A stretch of 64,000 nt of DNA from CP2-2F sp034436355. GTDB lineage: Bacteria; Chloroflexota; Anaerolineae; Aggregatilineales; UBA2796. Location: positions 1 to 64,000 of the forward strand of contig DAOTVQ010000035.1 of the NCBI GenBank assembly GCA_034436355.1, in the 5' to 3' direction. Positions 32,840 to 41,708 of the stretch are shown here, in pieces. Numbering within the stretch: the first letter of the stretch is position 1; each line of letters begins with the position of its first letter. The notes beneath the pieces are model-generated. The model was given only the letters and a program-made list of their open reading frames with translations, was not told where the DNA came from and searched no databases. The position numbers were made by a program, and so were the translations under genes.

Positions 32840-34309
32840 TTATCCCATCCGCCCGCCATAACGCCCTTGAGCCTCTGCCCAGGCTGCGCCAAGCCGTTTC
32901 ATGCCTTCTTCAATGCGTTCTGAGGGCTGTTGGGCGAAGTTTAGGCGCATAAAGTATGCCGCGCTCGGATCGCCTGCTGCGGTGTAGAATTCCGCACCTA
33001 TGGCAAAGCTAACGCCGTGTCGCAGCGCAATCGGATACAACTGCGCGGCAGTGATTCCCTCGTGCGGCAGCGCCACCCATAAGTAGACTCCGCCCGGCGG
33101 CTCTGACCAGCGTGCGCCGCTCGGCAAATAGCGCCGCGCCGCCTTCAGCGCCACATCGCGCCGCTGCTGGCAAGCCCGCCGCACCCGATCCAGATGACCA
33201 CTCAGCGCGCCGCTGATCAGAAAGTGATGCATGGCGCGCTGATTCAAGCCCGGCGTGCAAATATCGGCTGCCTGCTTCACGCGCAAGGCGCGCTCCCACA
33301 AGGCGCCCTCTGCTATCAGATAGCCGATGCGCGTGCCGGGCAGCACAATCTTGGAAAAGCCGTTGGCATGAACCACAATGCCGTACTCATCTAGCGCTTT
33401 GAGCGGCGGCGGTGGCTCACCACCATAGCTCAGTTCGTGGTAAACACCGTCTTCCAGCACGGGAATATCGGCGGCGGCGGCAATCCGCAACAGCACGCGC
33501 CGCCTGTGAATAGGCATCACGCTGCCAGTCGGATTATGGTGCGTCGGCGCGATGTAGATCAGGCGTGGGTGGTGCGCCTCAATTGCCGATTCGAGCAGTT
33601 CGGTGCGGAGTCCATGCTCATCGGTTGGCACGCCCACAGCACGCACGCGCCGAATGCGCGCAATATCCAGAATGCCGAGATAAGTCGGGTTGGTGGTCAG
33701 CAGCGTATCGCCTTCATTGAGCAAGGCTTGGGCTGCCAGATCAAGCGCTTGTTGGCAGCCGCCCGTGATCAGGACGTTCTCAGGCGTGGTGCGAATGCCC
33801 AGCGACGCCAAATGTTCGGCAACGGCTGCCCGCAGCGGCGGATAGCCCTCTGTTTCTTCGTAGGCAACGGCAGCCGCGCCGTCCCGCTCTAGGACTGCCT
33901 CAATCGAGCGGCGAATGGCAGCCACCGGCAGAAATTCTTCGGCAGGTGCGCCACCGCTAAAGGCGATCAGCGCTTCGGGCGGCAAGCTGCCCGCCGCTGG
34001 ATTTGCCGCAACGGAAGGCAACGTGCTGGCGTCGCGTGGCGCGCTCAGGCTGCCGGCGATGAATGTGCCGCGTCCCGGCGAGGCTGCCAACACGCCTTCG
34101 TTGAGCAATTCGGCGTAGGCGTTCACCACACTCATGCGGCTGATGCCAAGCTGTGTGGCAAGTTCGCGGCTGGGCGGCAGCTTATCGCCAACGCGCAGCG
34201 TGCCTTCAGCAATGCCCTCGCGCACCGCACGGATCAGTTGGCGGTAAAGCGGTTCCGCAGCGCTTTTATCAAGGTTGAATAATGCCGCTACGTGCGCGGA
34301 TCGAGCCAA
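32840..34309 (-). CDS. MocR-type regulator: GntR winged helix fused to class I aminotransferase
   Basis: Predicted 489-residue protein. Residues 1-75 are a GntR winged helix (GTLRVGDKLPPSRELATQLG then RMSVVNAYAELLNEG); residues 110-489 are a fold-type I aminotransferase with ITGGCQQALDLAAQAL, PTHHNPTGSVMP and the PLP Lys in NGFSKIVLPGTRIGYL. It is either a PLP- or amino acid-sensing regulator or a working aminotransferase of the 2-aminoadipate type. The start is TTG at 34309 with GAAGGG before it, overlapping the permease gene by 22 bases, so it is the fourth gene of the peptide-transport operon and likely its autoregulator or the first metabolic step for the imported compound. Confidence 0.87.
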   Translation of the reverse strand: MARSAHVAALFNLDKSAAEPLYRQLIRAVREGIAEGTLRVGDKLPPSRELATQLGISRMSVVNAYAELLNEGVLAASPGRGTFIAGSLSAPRDASTLPSVAANPAAGSLPPEALIAFSGGAPAEEFLPVAAIRRSIEAVLERDGAAAVAYEETEGYPPLRAAVAEHLASLGIRTTPENVLITGGCQQALDLAAQALLNEGDTLLTTNPTYLGILDIARIRRVRAVGVPTDEHGLRTELLESAIEAHHPRLIYIAPTHHNPTGSVMPIHRRRVLLRIAAAADIPVLEDGVYHELSYGGEPPPPLKALDEYGIVVHANGFSKIVLPGTRIGYLIAEGALWERALRVKQAADICTPGLNQRAMHHFLISGALSGHLDRVRRACQQRRDVALKAARRYLPSGARWSEPPGGVYLWVALPHEGITAAQLYPIALRHGVSFAIGAEFYTAAGDPSAAYFMRLNFAQQPSERIEEGMKRLGAAWAEAQGRYGGRMG

Positions 34310-35163
34310 TTTCGCAGCCCTTCGCTAATCAGGTTACACGCCATGATCGAGACTAAAATTGCCAAGCCGGGAAAAGTTGCCACCCACCATTGGTAGAATT
34401 TGGTGCGCCCAAGCGCCACCATGGAGCCCCACTCTGCCGTTGGTGGCGTCACACCCAGCCCAATGAAACTGAGCGCCGAAACCAACAAGATGATGCCGCC
34501 TACATCCAGCGCCGCCTTGATGATGAGCGGCGTCCAGGTGTTGGGCAGCACATGCCGCAGCAAAATGCCCGTCTCGCGCCTGCCCAACGAGCGTGCCGCC
34601 GTTACGTATTCAAAAGTGCGCGCCACGATCACTTGCGAGCGGATCAGGCGTGCGTACTCGGGCCACAGCACGGCGCAGGCTGCCAAGATCGCGTTATTCA
34701 GGCTCGGGCCCAGCAGCGCCGAGATCGCCAACGCCAGCACCACCGCCGGGAATGCCAACGTCACATCGGCAAGGCGCATGATCACGTCATCCACCAAGCC
34801 GCCGAAAAAGCCCGCTAAGGCGCCCAGCAAGCCGCCGATGCTCAGCGAGATAAGCACGACGATCAGCGCCGCTGGCAGCGAAACGCGCCCGCCATGCAGC
34901 ACACGGCTGAAAATATCGCGCCCTAGTTCATCCGTGCCGAAAAGATGCTCGGCAGAGGGCGGCTTGAGGCGCATAGCCACATTTTGCTTGATCGGATCAT
35001 GCACAGCGATGAACGAGGCAAACAGGATCATCAGCGAAAAGATGACCAAGACGCTGCCACCTACCCACAGCGACGGATAGCGCCGCATGTGCTTGACCAG
35101 ATCGCGCCGCTGTGGTTGTCGTGGCAGGCTGTGCGCCGTGCTAAGCGAAATTGAATCAGCCAT
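34288..35163 (-). CDS. dppC: Peptide/nickel ABC transporter permease, DppC type
   Basis: Predicted 291-residue inner-membrane permease with five to six helices. HLFGTDELGRDIFSRVLHGG near residue 73 is the DppC/OppC signature, and the EAA coupling loop is YVTAARSLGRRETGILLRHV. The pore is formed with the upstream DppB-type protein; the genes overlap by 8 bases. The usual two ATPase genes (dppD, dppF) are not present in the operon, so an ATPase must come from elsewhere. Confidence 0.92.
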   Translation of the reverse strand: MADSISLSTAHSLPRQPQRRDLVKHMRRYPSLWVGGSVLVIFSLMILFASFIAVHDPIKQNVAMRLKPPSAEHLFGTDELGRDIFSRVLHGGRVSLPAALIVVLISLSIGGLLGALAGFFGGLVDDVIMRLADVTLAFPAVVLALAISALLGPSLNNAILAACAVLWPEYARLIRSQVIVARTFEYVTAARSLGRRETGILLRHVLPNTWTPLIIKAALDVGGIILLVSALSFIGLGVTPPTAEWGSMVALGRTKFYQWWVATFPGLAILVSIMACNLISEGLRNWLDPRT

Positions 35164-36175
35164 GCCGCACCCTCGGATCTAAAATGCTGTATAGCACATC
35201 CACGCTCAGGTTGACGATCACGTAAATGACGGCGATCAGCAATGTGCCGCCCTGAATCGCCGGGTAATCCAAACTGGAAGCCGCCCGCACAAGGTACTGC
35301 CCAAGCCCTGCCCAATCAAAGACGGTCTCGGTCATCACCGCGCCGCTGAGCAAGCCCGCAAATGCCAACCCAATAATGGTGACCAAAGGCAGCAGCGCGT
35401 TTCGCATGGCGTGGCGAACCACCACAAGGCGTTCACTTAAGCCTTTGCTGCGCGCCGTGCGGACGTATTCGCGGCGCATCTCTTCCACGATGGCAGCACG
35501 GGTCACGCGCAGCACCAGCGCCAGCGTAAAGCCACCCAAGATCACCGTTGGCAGCACAAGGTGGCTCACCGCACTCCCAAAGGCAGCAAGATCGCCTGCC
35601 AGCAGCGAGTCAACCGTCAGCAAGCCCGTGAACGTTGGTGGTTTGGTCATGCGCGGCGCAAAACGTCCCGGGCCGGGCGTCATGCCCAGTGTGTAGTAGA
35701 AGATGAACAGGAAGATCAACCCTGTCCAGAAGGGTGGCAGCGAGCCGTTGAGCAGCGAGATAAACCACACGATGCGATCAAAGAGGCTGCCGAAATAAAT
35801 GCCCGCCACGATGCCCAACGGAATGCCGAGCAGGACGGCAAACAAAAGCGAGCTGATTGCCAGTTCCACAGTGGCTGGCAGGTGAGTCCGCAAGTCATCC
35901 AACACAGGGCGGCGCGTGAGGAACGAGGTGCCGAGATCGCCGCGCAGGATGTTGGTGACATACGTGAAATACTGCTCCCAAACAGGGCGATCCAAGCCCC
36001 ACTTTTTGATGGCTGCCTCAACGACCTGTGGGTTATCCATAGCACGTTCACCCACGATCATCACTAAGGGATCAACCTGCACAAGGTTGTAGATCAGGAA
36101 CAGCACGAGCGTGATCCCAAACAGCATGGGAATGGTCAGGATCAGGCGACGAGCGATATAACGCAAAAGCGACAT
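35156..36175 (-). CDS. dppB: Peptide/nickel ABC transporter permease, DppB type
   Basis: Predicted 339-residue inner-membrane permease. MSLLRYIARRLILTIPMLFGI, IKKWGLDRPVWEQYFTYV and LRGDLGTSFLTRRPV form the typical DppB N-terminus, and YVRTARSKGLSERLVVVRHA is the EAA loop that contacts the ATPase. It is separated from the binding-protein gene by 78 bases that include a strong hairpin, and overlaps dppC by 8 bases. Confidence 0.92.
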   Translation of the reverse strand: MSLLRYIARRLILTIPMLFGITLVLFLIYNLVQVDPLVMIVGERAMDNPQVVEAAIKKWGLDRPVWEQYFTYVTNILRGDLGTSFLTRRPVLDDLRTHLPATVELAISSLLFAVLLGIPLGIVAGIYFGSLFDRIVWFISLLNGSLPPFWTGLIFLFIFYYTLGMTPGPGRFAPRMTKPPTFTGLLTVDSLLAGDLAAFGSAVSHLVLPTVILGGFTLALVLRVTRAAIVEEMRREYVRTARSKGLSERLVVVRHAMRNALLPLVTIIGLAFAGLLSGAVMTETVFDWAGLGQYLVRAASSLDYPAIQGGTLLIAVIYVIVNLSVDVLYSILDPRVRHG

Positions 36176-36208
36176 GCGTCAAGCCTTCGGTAAGCTGCCA
36201 TAAGGTGA

Positions 36209-36232
36209 GGGACAGACGCTTGAGTCTGTCCC
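36209..36232 (-). promoter_or_regulatory. Intercistronic hairpin between binding-protein and permease genes
   Basis: GGGACAGAC (36209-36217) pairs with GTCTGTCCC (36224-36232), 6-base loop, 9-bp perfect stem. No U-tract follows on the minus strand. Such elements after binding-protein genes commonly stabilise the upstream message and partly terminate transcription, so that the binding protein outnumbers the permeases; that role is inferred. Confidence 0.6.
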
Positions 36233-36253
36233 GATATGCTTGAAAGTGACTGA

Positions 36254-37828
36254 TTACTTGCTGACGCCGCTGAACTCGGTTAGGTAGACGGGATGGAAGA
36301 CGTAGCCCTTCACAGCTTTGCTCAGCACGTCAATATACTGCTCTTGCAGCAGCGGGATGAAGACGGCTGCCTCAACATGCGCTTTCACATACTGCGTCAG
36401 CAGCTCGGCACGCACCATTGGGTCGCGCTCGGCGGCGATCAGGTCGGCTAGTTCGGCAATCTGCGGCACATCCATACGGATGCGCGCCGAAACACCGCTG
36501 CCTGCCTTGCTGAAGAAGGCTGTCCACATGGTGGCGTCGAGGTAATCTGGCGTCCAGGCGCTGATGACCATCGGCAGTTCTTGGGCGCGGAAGGCAGTCA
36601 GGAAGTTGGGCGAGGTCTGTTGGTTGATCTCAATCTGAATGCCTACTTCAGCGAGGTCTGCTTGCAATTTTGCCGCCAACACTTCACGCGGCACGCCGGC
36701 GGTGGCGCCGCCGCCGATGTAGAGCGTCATGGAGAAGCCATCGGGAATGCCTGCTTCCGCCAGCAGCGCCTTCGCCTTATCCAGATCGCGGCTGTAGCGG
36801 AGGGCAGGATCGGAGCCGGCGATGCCCAACGGCAGCATGGCAGCCGGACGGTCGGCAAAGCCACCCGTCAAGGCGATGATGCCGTCGTAATCAATGGCGT
36901 AGGCAATGGCTTGGCGCACGCGCACATCGCTGATAGGCAGGTTGAAGTAATCGCTCGGTGAAACGGCAAGGTAGAGCAGGTTGAGCGTCTGCCCGATGTT
37001 CAAGGTTAAGTCGGCGTTGCCGCGCGCCTGATCGGCGGTATCAGCATCCACGCCGAGCGCAATGTCGGCATCGCCACGCGCCACCAATTGCAGCGCGCTG
37101 GAGGCATCGTTGGTGCTGCGAAGGGTGATGCCTTCCAATGCGACTGCACCGCGCCAATAGTTCTCATTCCGCACCATGGTGATCTCGCTGTTGGGCGTCC
37201 AGCCCGTCAGGATGAACGGCCCTGAGCCTGCCGAGTTCTGATCGAGCCAATCTTTGGCGGCGTCGGTCTGGTCGGCGTCTTCAGCATCAGTGCCACCTTG
37301 TGCTACCACAACAGCTTTCTCCAACACGCTGAGCGCTGGTGCAGTCACTACACTGGCAAAGGCGGGCTGTGCTGCTTCAAGGGTCACTTTGACAGTGCGC
37401 TCATCCACAGCTTCAATGCTCTTGAAGCCAAAATCGGTCAGGTAAGAGGACGGTCCGCCCTTGATGTTGAGCAGGCGCGTCCACGAGAAGCGCACATCTT
37501 CCGCCGTGACGGGATTCCCACTGGCAAATTTGGCAGCAGGGTTCAGCACGAAAGTGTATTCGGTGCCATCTTCAGAGATGCTGTAGCTTTCTGCCAAGCC
37601 GGGGACGATCTTGGAGAGGTCATCGGCATTGATGTTGAGCAAGGTCTCATAAGTGGCGTGATGCACAATTAGGTTGGTTGTCTCAAAGGCACGTCCGGGG
37701 TCAAGGGTGATCACATCTACAAACCGCCCTGCTACAATCAAGGTGTTGCCTTGCGCCTGAGCAGGCACATGCACGGCAAAACCGAAGGCAAGGCTTAAAA
37801 CAAGCAAACAAGCGAATATGCGGCGCAT
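36254..37828 (-). CDS. Peptide-type ABC transporter substrate-binding protein
   Basis: Predicted 524-residue exported protein of the SBP_bac_5 family. A signal peptide (MRRIFACLLVLSLAFGFAVH, cleavage after AQAQG) has no lipobox Cys. The mature part shows the usual VDVITLDPGRAFETTNLIVH, GLAESYSISEDGTEYTFVL and FASGNPVTAEDVRFSWTR. The ATG is preceded by AAGGATG. It is the first gene of the operon with dppB, dppC, the MocR regulator and perhaps the SUMF1 gene. Ligands in this family include peptides, sugars and nickel; none can be assigned. Confidence 0.92.
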   Translation of the reverse strand: MRRIFACLLVLSLAFGFAVHVPAQAQGNTLIVAGRFVDVITLDPGRAFETTNLIVHHATYETLLNINADDLSKIVPGLAESYSISEDGTEYTFVLNPAAKFASGNPVTAEDVRFSWTRLLNIKGGPSSYLTDFGFKSIEAVDERTVKVTLEAAQPAFASVVTAPALSVLEKAVVVAQGGTDAEDADQTDAAKDWLDQNSAGSGPFILTGWTPNSEITMVRNENYWRGAVALEGITLRSTNDASSALQLVARGDADIALGVDADTADQARGNADLTLNIGQTLNLLYLAVSPSDYFNLPISDVRVRQAIAYAIDYDGIIALTGGFADRPAAMLPLGIAGSDPALRYSRDLDKAKALLAEAGIPDGFSMTLYIGGGATAGVPREVLAAKLQADLAEVGIQIEINQQTSPNFLTAFRAQELPMVISAWTPDYLDATMWTAFFSKAGSGVSARIRMDVPQIAELADLIAAERDPMVRAELLTQYVKAHVEAAVFIPLLQEQYIDVLSKAVKGYVFHPVYLTEFSGVSK

Positions 37829-38027
37829 ACTTTTAACATCCTTATGTTGAACTGTGAATACGGTTAGGCAAAAGATTTTACTGCGCTGTGTGGGCTTGCC
37901 AATTGGAAAATTGAACAGAGTCGGCTTATTCTGGCAGAGGTCTTCAGCGCGGCGGGTAAACCCAAATCGCGTATGAGAAACTGCCTAGTGGTCAGGTGTA
38001 TACCATCCACGCCTAATTGCCTAGTGC

Positions 38028-38033
38028 TATAAT
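38028..38033 (+). promoter_or_regulatory. Extended -10 promoter of the S41 protease gene
   Basis: TGCTATAAT, a TGn extended -10, 37 bases before the ATG at 38071. No convincing -35. Confidence 0.55.
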
Positions 38034-38070
38034 TTGGGAATGCACAAGCTAGGAAGGGGATACAACCTTC

Positions 38071-39279
38071 ATGTTTTGGTCTGACTCTGGGGAAAACCGT
38101 CCCACACAACGCCCAATGCTTGGCGGCGTGCAGTTGATGATCGTATTAGGCGCGCTGCTGCTGACTGCGCTAAGCGCCTTCGCGGCGGGCTACGCTGTGG
38201 CGCAAAGCGCCACACAGAGCAAACTCAGCCTGGCGGATGAGGTTTGGCAGCTCACAGACCGCTATTTCTACTACGCTAAGCCGAGTGATACAGATCGGCT
38301 GTATGGCGCCATCACCGGCTTGCTGGCAACCTTCCAAGACCCACATACGCTCTTTTTGCCGCCGGCGCCCGCCGCCAGAGAGCGCGCCGCCATGAGTGGG
38401 CAGCAAGGCGGCGTTGGCGTGCTGTTGGCACAGACCGAAGACAAACGCTTTGTGGTGGTTGAGGTCAAACGCGGTTGGTCTTATGAGCGCGCCGGCGGAC
38501 GCGAAGGCGATCAGATCATCGCGGTGGATGGCGAATCCGTGTTGGAGTTGGAGTTCAGCCAATTGGTAGACCGCGTGCGCGGTGCGCTTGGCACGCAAGT
38601 GGCGCTGACGGTCAAGCGGGACGACTCGCCTGAGCCGATCACGCTGACCATGACGCGCCAACAGATCAACGTCTTCAGCGAAATGCTGGACGATCAAATC
38701 GCCTATTTGTCGTTCTCACAATTCACCAGCACCGCACCTGACGAGATCAAAGCGCAGTTAACGCCGCTGCTGGCACAGCAGCCGCGTGCCTTGATCCTCG
38801 ATCTGCGCGATAACGGCGGCGGCTTCCTTGATGAGTCGATCCAGATTGCCGATTTCTTCCTGAAAGAAGGCAGCATCGCCACAGAAAAGACCTCCAGCGG
38901 CGAGCAGAAACGTTTTACAGCACGCGATGGTGACTTTGCCGAAGAAGTGCCGCTGATCGTCTTGGTGAACCGCAACAGTGCCAGCGCCAGCGAGATTGTG
39001 GCGGGCGCGCTGCAAGATCGCGGGCGGGCGGTGCTGATTGGGCAGCGCACCTTTGGCAAAGGCTCGGTGCAGCGCTTGTTCACGCTCAGCGATGGCTCGC
39101 AACTGCGCGTGACGCAAGGCGCTTGGTATACGCCGAACGAAACACCTATCGAGCGACAGGGCGATGCACTAGGTGGCTTGCTGCCGGATGTGGTGGTCGA
39201 ACTGCCAAGCGATGGCAGCCGCCCACAAGGTGACCCAACCCTTGAGGCTGCCCTTAAGTACATTCGGGAGAACTTCTAG
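38071..39279 (+). CDS. S41 carboxyl-terminal processing protease
   Basis: Predicted 402-residue CtpA-type serine protease. One N-terminal transmembrane helix (about residues 22-42), a PDZ domain (QGGVGVLLAQ to SVLELEFSQLVDRVRG), then the S41 core: LILDLRDNGGGFLDESI, the nucleophile in NRNSASASEIVAGALQD and the Lys of FGKGSVQ. It acts outside the membrane in protein processing or quality control. GGAAGGGG precedes the ATG. It stands alone, with its own promoter and a hairpin after it. Confidence 0.92.
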   Translation: MFWSDSGENRPTQRPMLGGVQLMIVLGALLLTALSAFAAGYAVAQSATQSKLSLADEVWQLTDRYFYYAKPSDTDRLYGAITGLLATFQDPHTLFLPPAPAARERAAMSGQQGGVGVLLAQTEDKRFVVVEVKRGWSYERAGGREGDQIIAVDGESVLELEFSQLVDRVRGALGTQVALTVKRDDSPEPITLTMTRQQINVFSEMLDDQIAYLSFSQFTSTAPDEIKAQLTPLLAQQPRALILDLRDNGGGFLDESIQIADFFLKEGSIATEKTSSGEQKRFTARDGDFAEEVPLIVLVNRNSASASEIVAGALQDRGRAVLIGQRTFGKGSVQRLFTLSDGSQLRVTQGAWYTPNETPIERQGDALGGLLPDVVVELPSDGSRPQGDPTLEAALKYIRENF

Positions 39280-39287
39280 ACAAACGC

Positions 39288-39314
39288 AAGCCGCACCCCA
39301 GTAGAGTGCGGCTT
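39288..39314. terminator. Hairpin between the S41 gene and tRNA-Ser
   Basis: AAGCCGCAC (39288-39296) pairs with GTGCGGCTT (39306-39314), 9-bp perfect stem, 9-base loop, between the plus-strand protease and the minus-strand tRNA. There is no U-tract. Confidence 0.55.
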
Positions 39315-39322
39315 AGCTCAAG

Positions 39323-39411
39323 TGGCGGAGAGGGTGGGATTCGAACCCACGAGGGCTTGCACCCTACTCGCTTTCCAAGCGAGCGCACTAGACCAACTAT
39401 GCGACCTCTCC
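39323..39411 (-). tRNA. tRNA-Ser, anticodon GGA
   Basis: On the minus strand GGAGAGG (39405-39411) pairs with CCTCTCC before G-CCA; the 3' CCA is encoded. The anticodon arm is CTCGC-TTGGAAA-GCGAG, giving GGA, which reads UCC/UCU serine codons. A long variable arm (TAGGGTGCAAGCCCTC) and the T-arm GTGGGTTCGAATCCCAC fit a class II tRNA-Ser. Confidence 0.97.
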
Positions 39412-39425
39412 CAAAGCGTGCCGCC

Positions 39426-39431
39426 ATTATA
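39426..39431 (-). promoter_or_regulatory. GCTATAAT promoter of tRNA-Ser
   Basis: Minus-strand CGCTATAAT; the -10 ends 15 bases before the mature tRNA, leaving a short 5' leader. Confidence 0.55.
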
Positions 39432-39487
39432 GCGTTAGGCGGGGCAGCGGTCAACGGCGGGCTTTGTCCGACCCGTCGCGCCTTGCT

Positions 39488-40660
39488 TCAGGGGTGGCTG
39501 GGCGTAATCGGCAACATGACGGTGATGGTGCTGCCACGCCCGACACGGCTGGTAATCTCAACGCTGCCCTCCAGTTGACGGGCGCGCTGGCGAATGTTCC
39601 GCAAGCCAATGCCGGGCGGCACGCTCTTTGGGTCAAAGCCTTTGCCATTATCCGAGATGACCAATGTGATGTGCGTTGGCGTTTCGTGCAAATCCACATA
39701 CACTTCAGTGGCATTGGCGTGCCGCACCGTGTTCGAGAGCGCCTCGCGGGTGATTTGCAGCAGGGCGTGCAGCCGATCTTCGTTGAGGTGCATCACGCTA
39801 GAAATATCCATCACCAGCCGCGCTGAACACACCTCGCGGAAGCGCGTGGCAAGGTCATTCATCTGTTCGCGCAGGGTTAGGCTCAGCTCCACACCAACGC
39901 GCAAATCACGGATATAACGGCGCAAATCTTCGATAACGCGGTTCAAATCACTGTTCACAGCGGCAATTTGGGCAGATTGTTCAGGCACGCTCAGGCGCAT
40001 TAGCTCTAGCTTAATGCCGATGGCGTAGATGGACTGGATAATGCCATCGTGCAGTTCCATACTGATGCGGTCGCGTTCCTCCAACACGGCAAGGCGGCGC
40101 AGTTGGTCGGAGAGGGTGGCGTTTTCTATGGCGATGGCGGCGTGCGCTGCCAGCAGGCTGATCATGCGCTCATCATCTTCGTTAAAGGGCAGCCCATCCA
40201 GCCGATCACAGAGGTAGAGGGAGCCAAGCACCTGCCCTTTAGAGACAATTGGCACACCCAAGAAGCGCGTCATATAGGGATGATGCTCAGGGAAGCCAAC
40301 TGACTGCGGGTGATCTTGCAAGCGCGGCAGGCGGATTGGATGTTCACTGTTCAGCAACACGCCTAGCAAGCCATGCCCTTCTGGCGGATGGTCAATTTGG
40401 GCAATCTCTTCGTCAGACATGCCATAGACAAGGAATTCCGACAAGCCTTGCATACTATCTGGCACGCCAAAAGCAGCATACCGTGCGCCAACCATGCGTG
40501 CCGCAATCTCGGCAAGGCGCCGCAAAATGCGCTCTAAGGTGAATTCAGCCGTGATGGCGCGCACTGCCTCACTGAGGGCGTGCAGCTTCTCTTCGCTGCG
40601 GTCGGCACGTGGGTTTTCACCACCACTGCGAGTATTACGCGAACGCTGAAGGTTGGGCAT
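39488..40660 (-). CDS. GAF-domain sensor histidine kinase, NarL/DegS class
   Basis: Predicted 390-residue cytoplasmic kinase. A GAF sensor domain (residues 30-185, including FGVPDSMQGLSEFLVYGM and LGVPIVSKGQVLGSLYL) is followed by the HisKA_3 box EERDRISMELHDGIIQSIYA with the phospho-accepting His, and by an ATPase domain (LLQITREALSNTVRHANA, ISDNGKGFDP, GIGLRNIRQRA). There is no transmembrane helix, so it senses an internal signal. The ATG at 40660 is preferred; a longer form from 40756 adds 32 residues across the promoter region. It is transcribed away from the LuxR-type regulator at 40914, its likely partner. Confidence 0.92.
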   Translation of the reverse strand: MPNLQRSRNTRSGGENPRADRSEEKLHALSEAVRAITAEFTLERILRRLAEIAARMVGARYAAFGVPDSMQGLSEFLVYGMSDEEIAQIDHPPEGHGLLGVLLNSEHPIRLPRLQDHPQSVGFPEHHPYMTRFLGVPIVSKGQVLGSLYLCDRLDGLPFNEDDERMISLLAAHAAIAIENATLSDQLRRLAVLEERDRISMELHDGIIQSIYAIGIKLELMRLSVPEQSAQIAAVNSDLNRVIEDLRRYIRDLRVGVELSLTLREQMNDLATRFREVCSARLVMDISSVMHLNEDRLHALLQITREALSNTVRHANATEVYVDLHETPTHITLVISDNGKGFDPKSVPPGIGLRNIRQRARQLEGSVEITSRVGRGSTITVMLPITPSHP

Positions 40661-40814
40661 GCAAATATCCGAAATTTCTGTTAACGCTTCACTTTTATGT
40701 GCGACACTGAGACGAGCATACCATACCACAGCAGAGTGCTTGAAATCAAGCGACATTCATCACTTAAAACTACTCACATTTGTCCCTGACTTTTCAGGTA
40801 TGATGTATTTATCC

Positions 40815-40820
40815 TATAAT
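40815..40820 (+). promoter_or_regulatory. -10 element of the LuxR-type regulator gene
   Basis: TATAAT preceded by TCC in the divergent space between kinase and regulator. CCTGA/TCAGG (40785-40798) forms a small inverted repeat just upstream. Confidence 0.45.
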
Positions 40821-40913
40821 TGGTAACCAAATCTGAAAAGATCGGAGGGCGCTGTGTATTTTGCAATCAGTGCTGTGCCGCTTAACTATTGGGATAGCCT
40901 AAACGAGGACGCC

Positions 40914-41588
40914 ATGAGCCAGACACCTCACCCAATCCGAGTCCTGATCGCTGATGACCACGAAGTGGTTCGCATGGGCATTCGGGCGCTTATTCAACAA
41001 CAGCCGCACTTGCGCGTGGTGGCGGAGGCGGCTACCGGCGAAGAAGCAGTCGAGTTAGCGCTGCTGCACAAACCTGATGTGGTGGTGATGGATGTGCGGA
41101 TGCCCGGTATGCTTGGTGTGGAAGCCTGCCAAAAAATTGTGCAGCAACTGCCTGAGACACGCGTTGTGATGCTGACCAGCTACGCGGAGGATGATCTGCT
41201 CTTTGCGGCGATTCGGGCAGGGTCCTCCGGCTATGTGTTGAAGCGCATCGGCAGCGACGATCTGATCCGCACAATTGATGCCGTTGGGCGCGGTGAATCC
41301 GCCATTGATCCCTCAATGACGGAAGCCATTTTCCGCGAGCTGCGCCACACCGAAAAGAACAAAGAGGCAGCGCTCTTTTCAGAGCTGACCTCGCAAGAAA
41401 TGCGTGTATTGGCACTGATTGCCGACGGGCTGACCAACCGCGAGATAGCCAGCCGCCTGTTTCTGGGCGAAGGCACGGTGCGGAACTACGTGAGCAACCT
41501 GCTCAGCAAGCTGCACCTCTCCAACCGTGCAGAAGCAGCTGCTTTTGCGGTGCATCATCACATCAAAGAACATCTTGCCGCTGAATAG
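40914..41588 (+). CDS. NarL/FixJ (LuxR-type) response regulator
   Basis: Predicted 224-residue DNA-binding regulator. The receiver is complete: acidic pair in IRVLIADDHEVVRMG, phospho-acceptor Asp in VVVMDVRMPGM, Thr/Ser and Lys (MLTSYAED, GYVLKRIG). The output is a LuxR helix-turn-helix (LTSQEMRVLALIADGLTNRE to GTVRNYVSNLLSKLHLSNRA). The ATG at 40914 follows GAGG and gives a normal receiver N-terminus; a GTG at 40854 with a strong GGAGGG site is in frame and would add 20 residues, so the start is not settled. It is probably phosphorylated by the divergent GAF kinase. Confidence 0.93.
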   Translation: MSQTPHPIRVLIADDHEVVRMGIRALIQQQPHLRVVAEAATGEEAVELALLHKPDVVVMDVRMPGMLGVEACQKIVQQLPETRVVMLTSYAEDDLLFAAIRAGSSGYVLKRIGSDDLIRTIDAVGRGESAIDPSMTEAIFRELRHTEKNKEAALFSELTSQEMRVLALIADGLTNREIASRLFLGEGTVRNYVSNLLSKLHLSNRAEAAAFAVHHHIKEHLAAE

Positions 41589-41589
41589 G

Positions 41590-41613
41590 GCTGAACAACG
41601 CCGTTCAGCTTTT
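41590..41613 (+). terminator. Intrinsic terminator after the LuxR-type regulator
   Basis: GCTGAAC (41590-41596), 6-base loop, GTTCAGC (41603-41609), then TTTT. It separates the regulator from glyQS. Confidence 0.7.
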
Positions 41614-41658
41614 CTGCGTTTGGCAGCTTGCTCGGTTTAGCCCATCGGCGGGGCGTGC

Positions 41659-41664
41659 TATAAT
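41659..41664 (+). promoter_or_regulatory. Extended -10 promoter of glyQS
   Basis: TGCTATAAT extended -10, 44 bases before the ATG; expected transcript start near 41671. Confidence 0.55.
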
Positions 41665-41667
41665 CAA

Positions 41668-41708
41668 TCCCTGACCTATACCCAACCGCACCTAGTCAGG
41701 GACTTTTT
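41668..41708 (+). promoter_or_regulatory. Leader inverted repeat overlapping the glyQS ribosome-binding site
   Basis: TCCCTGAC (41668-41675) pairs with GTCAGGGA (41695-41702) across 19 bases and is followed by CTTTTT and the ATG. AGGGA, the only ribosome-binding-site candidate, lies in the 3' arm. The -10 predicts a start near 41671, which would leave only about five pairs of the stem in the RNA, so it may be a DNA operator instead. Confidence 0.4.

Noticed and set aside
34400..35080. Open frame of 226 codons opposite dppC
   Set aside because: The Ser/Pro/Thr-rich translation is a shadow of the DppC permease, which carries all family motifs.
40854..40913. GTG start for the LuxR-type regulator with a strong GGAGGG site
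   Set aside because: It would add 20 hydrophobic residues not usual before a receiver domain; kept only as an alternative to the ATG at 40914.
41590..41708. T-box riboswitch before glyQS
   Set aside because: The leader is under 45 bases from the predicted start and lacks the T-box sequence and specifier stem.
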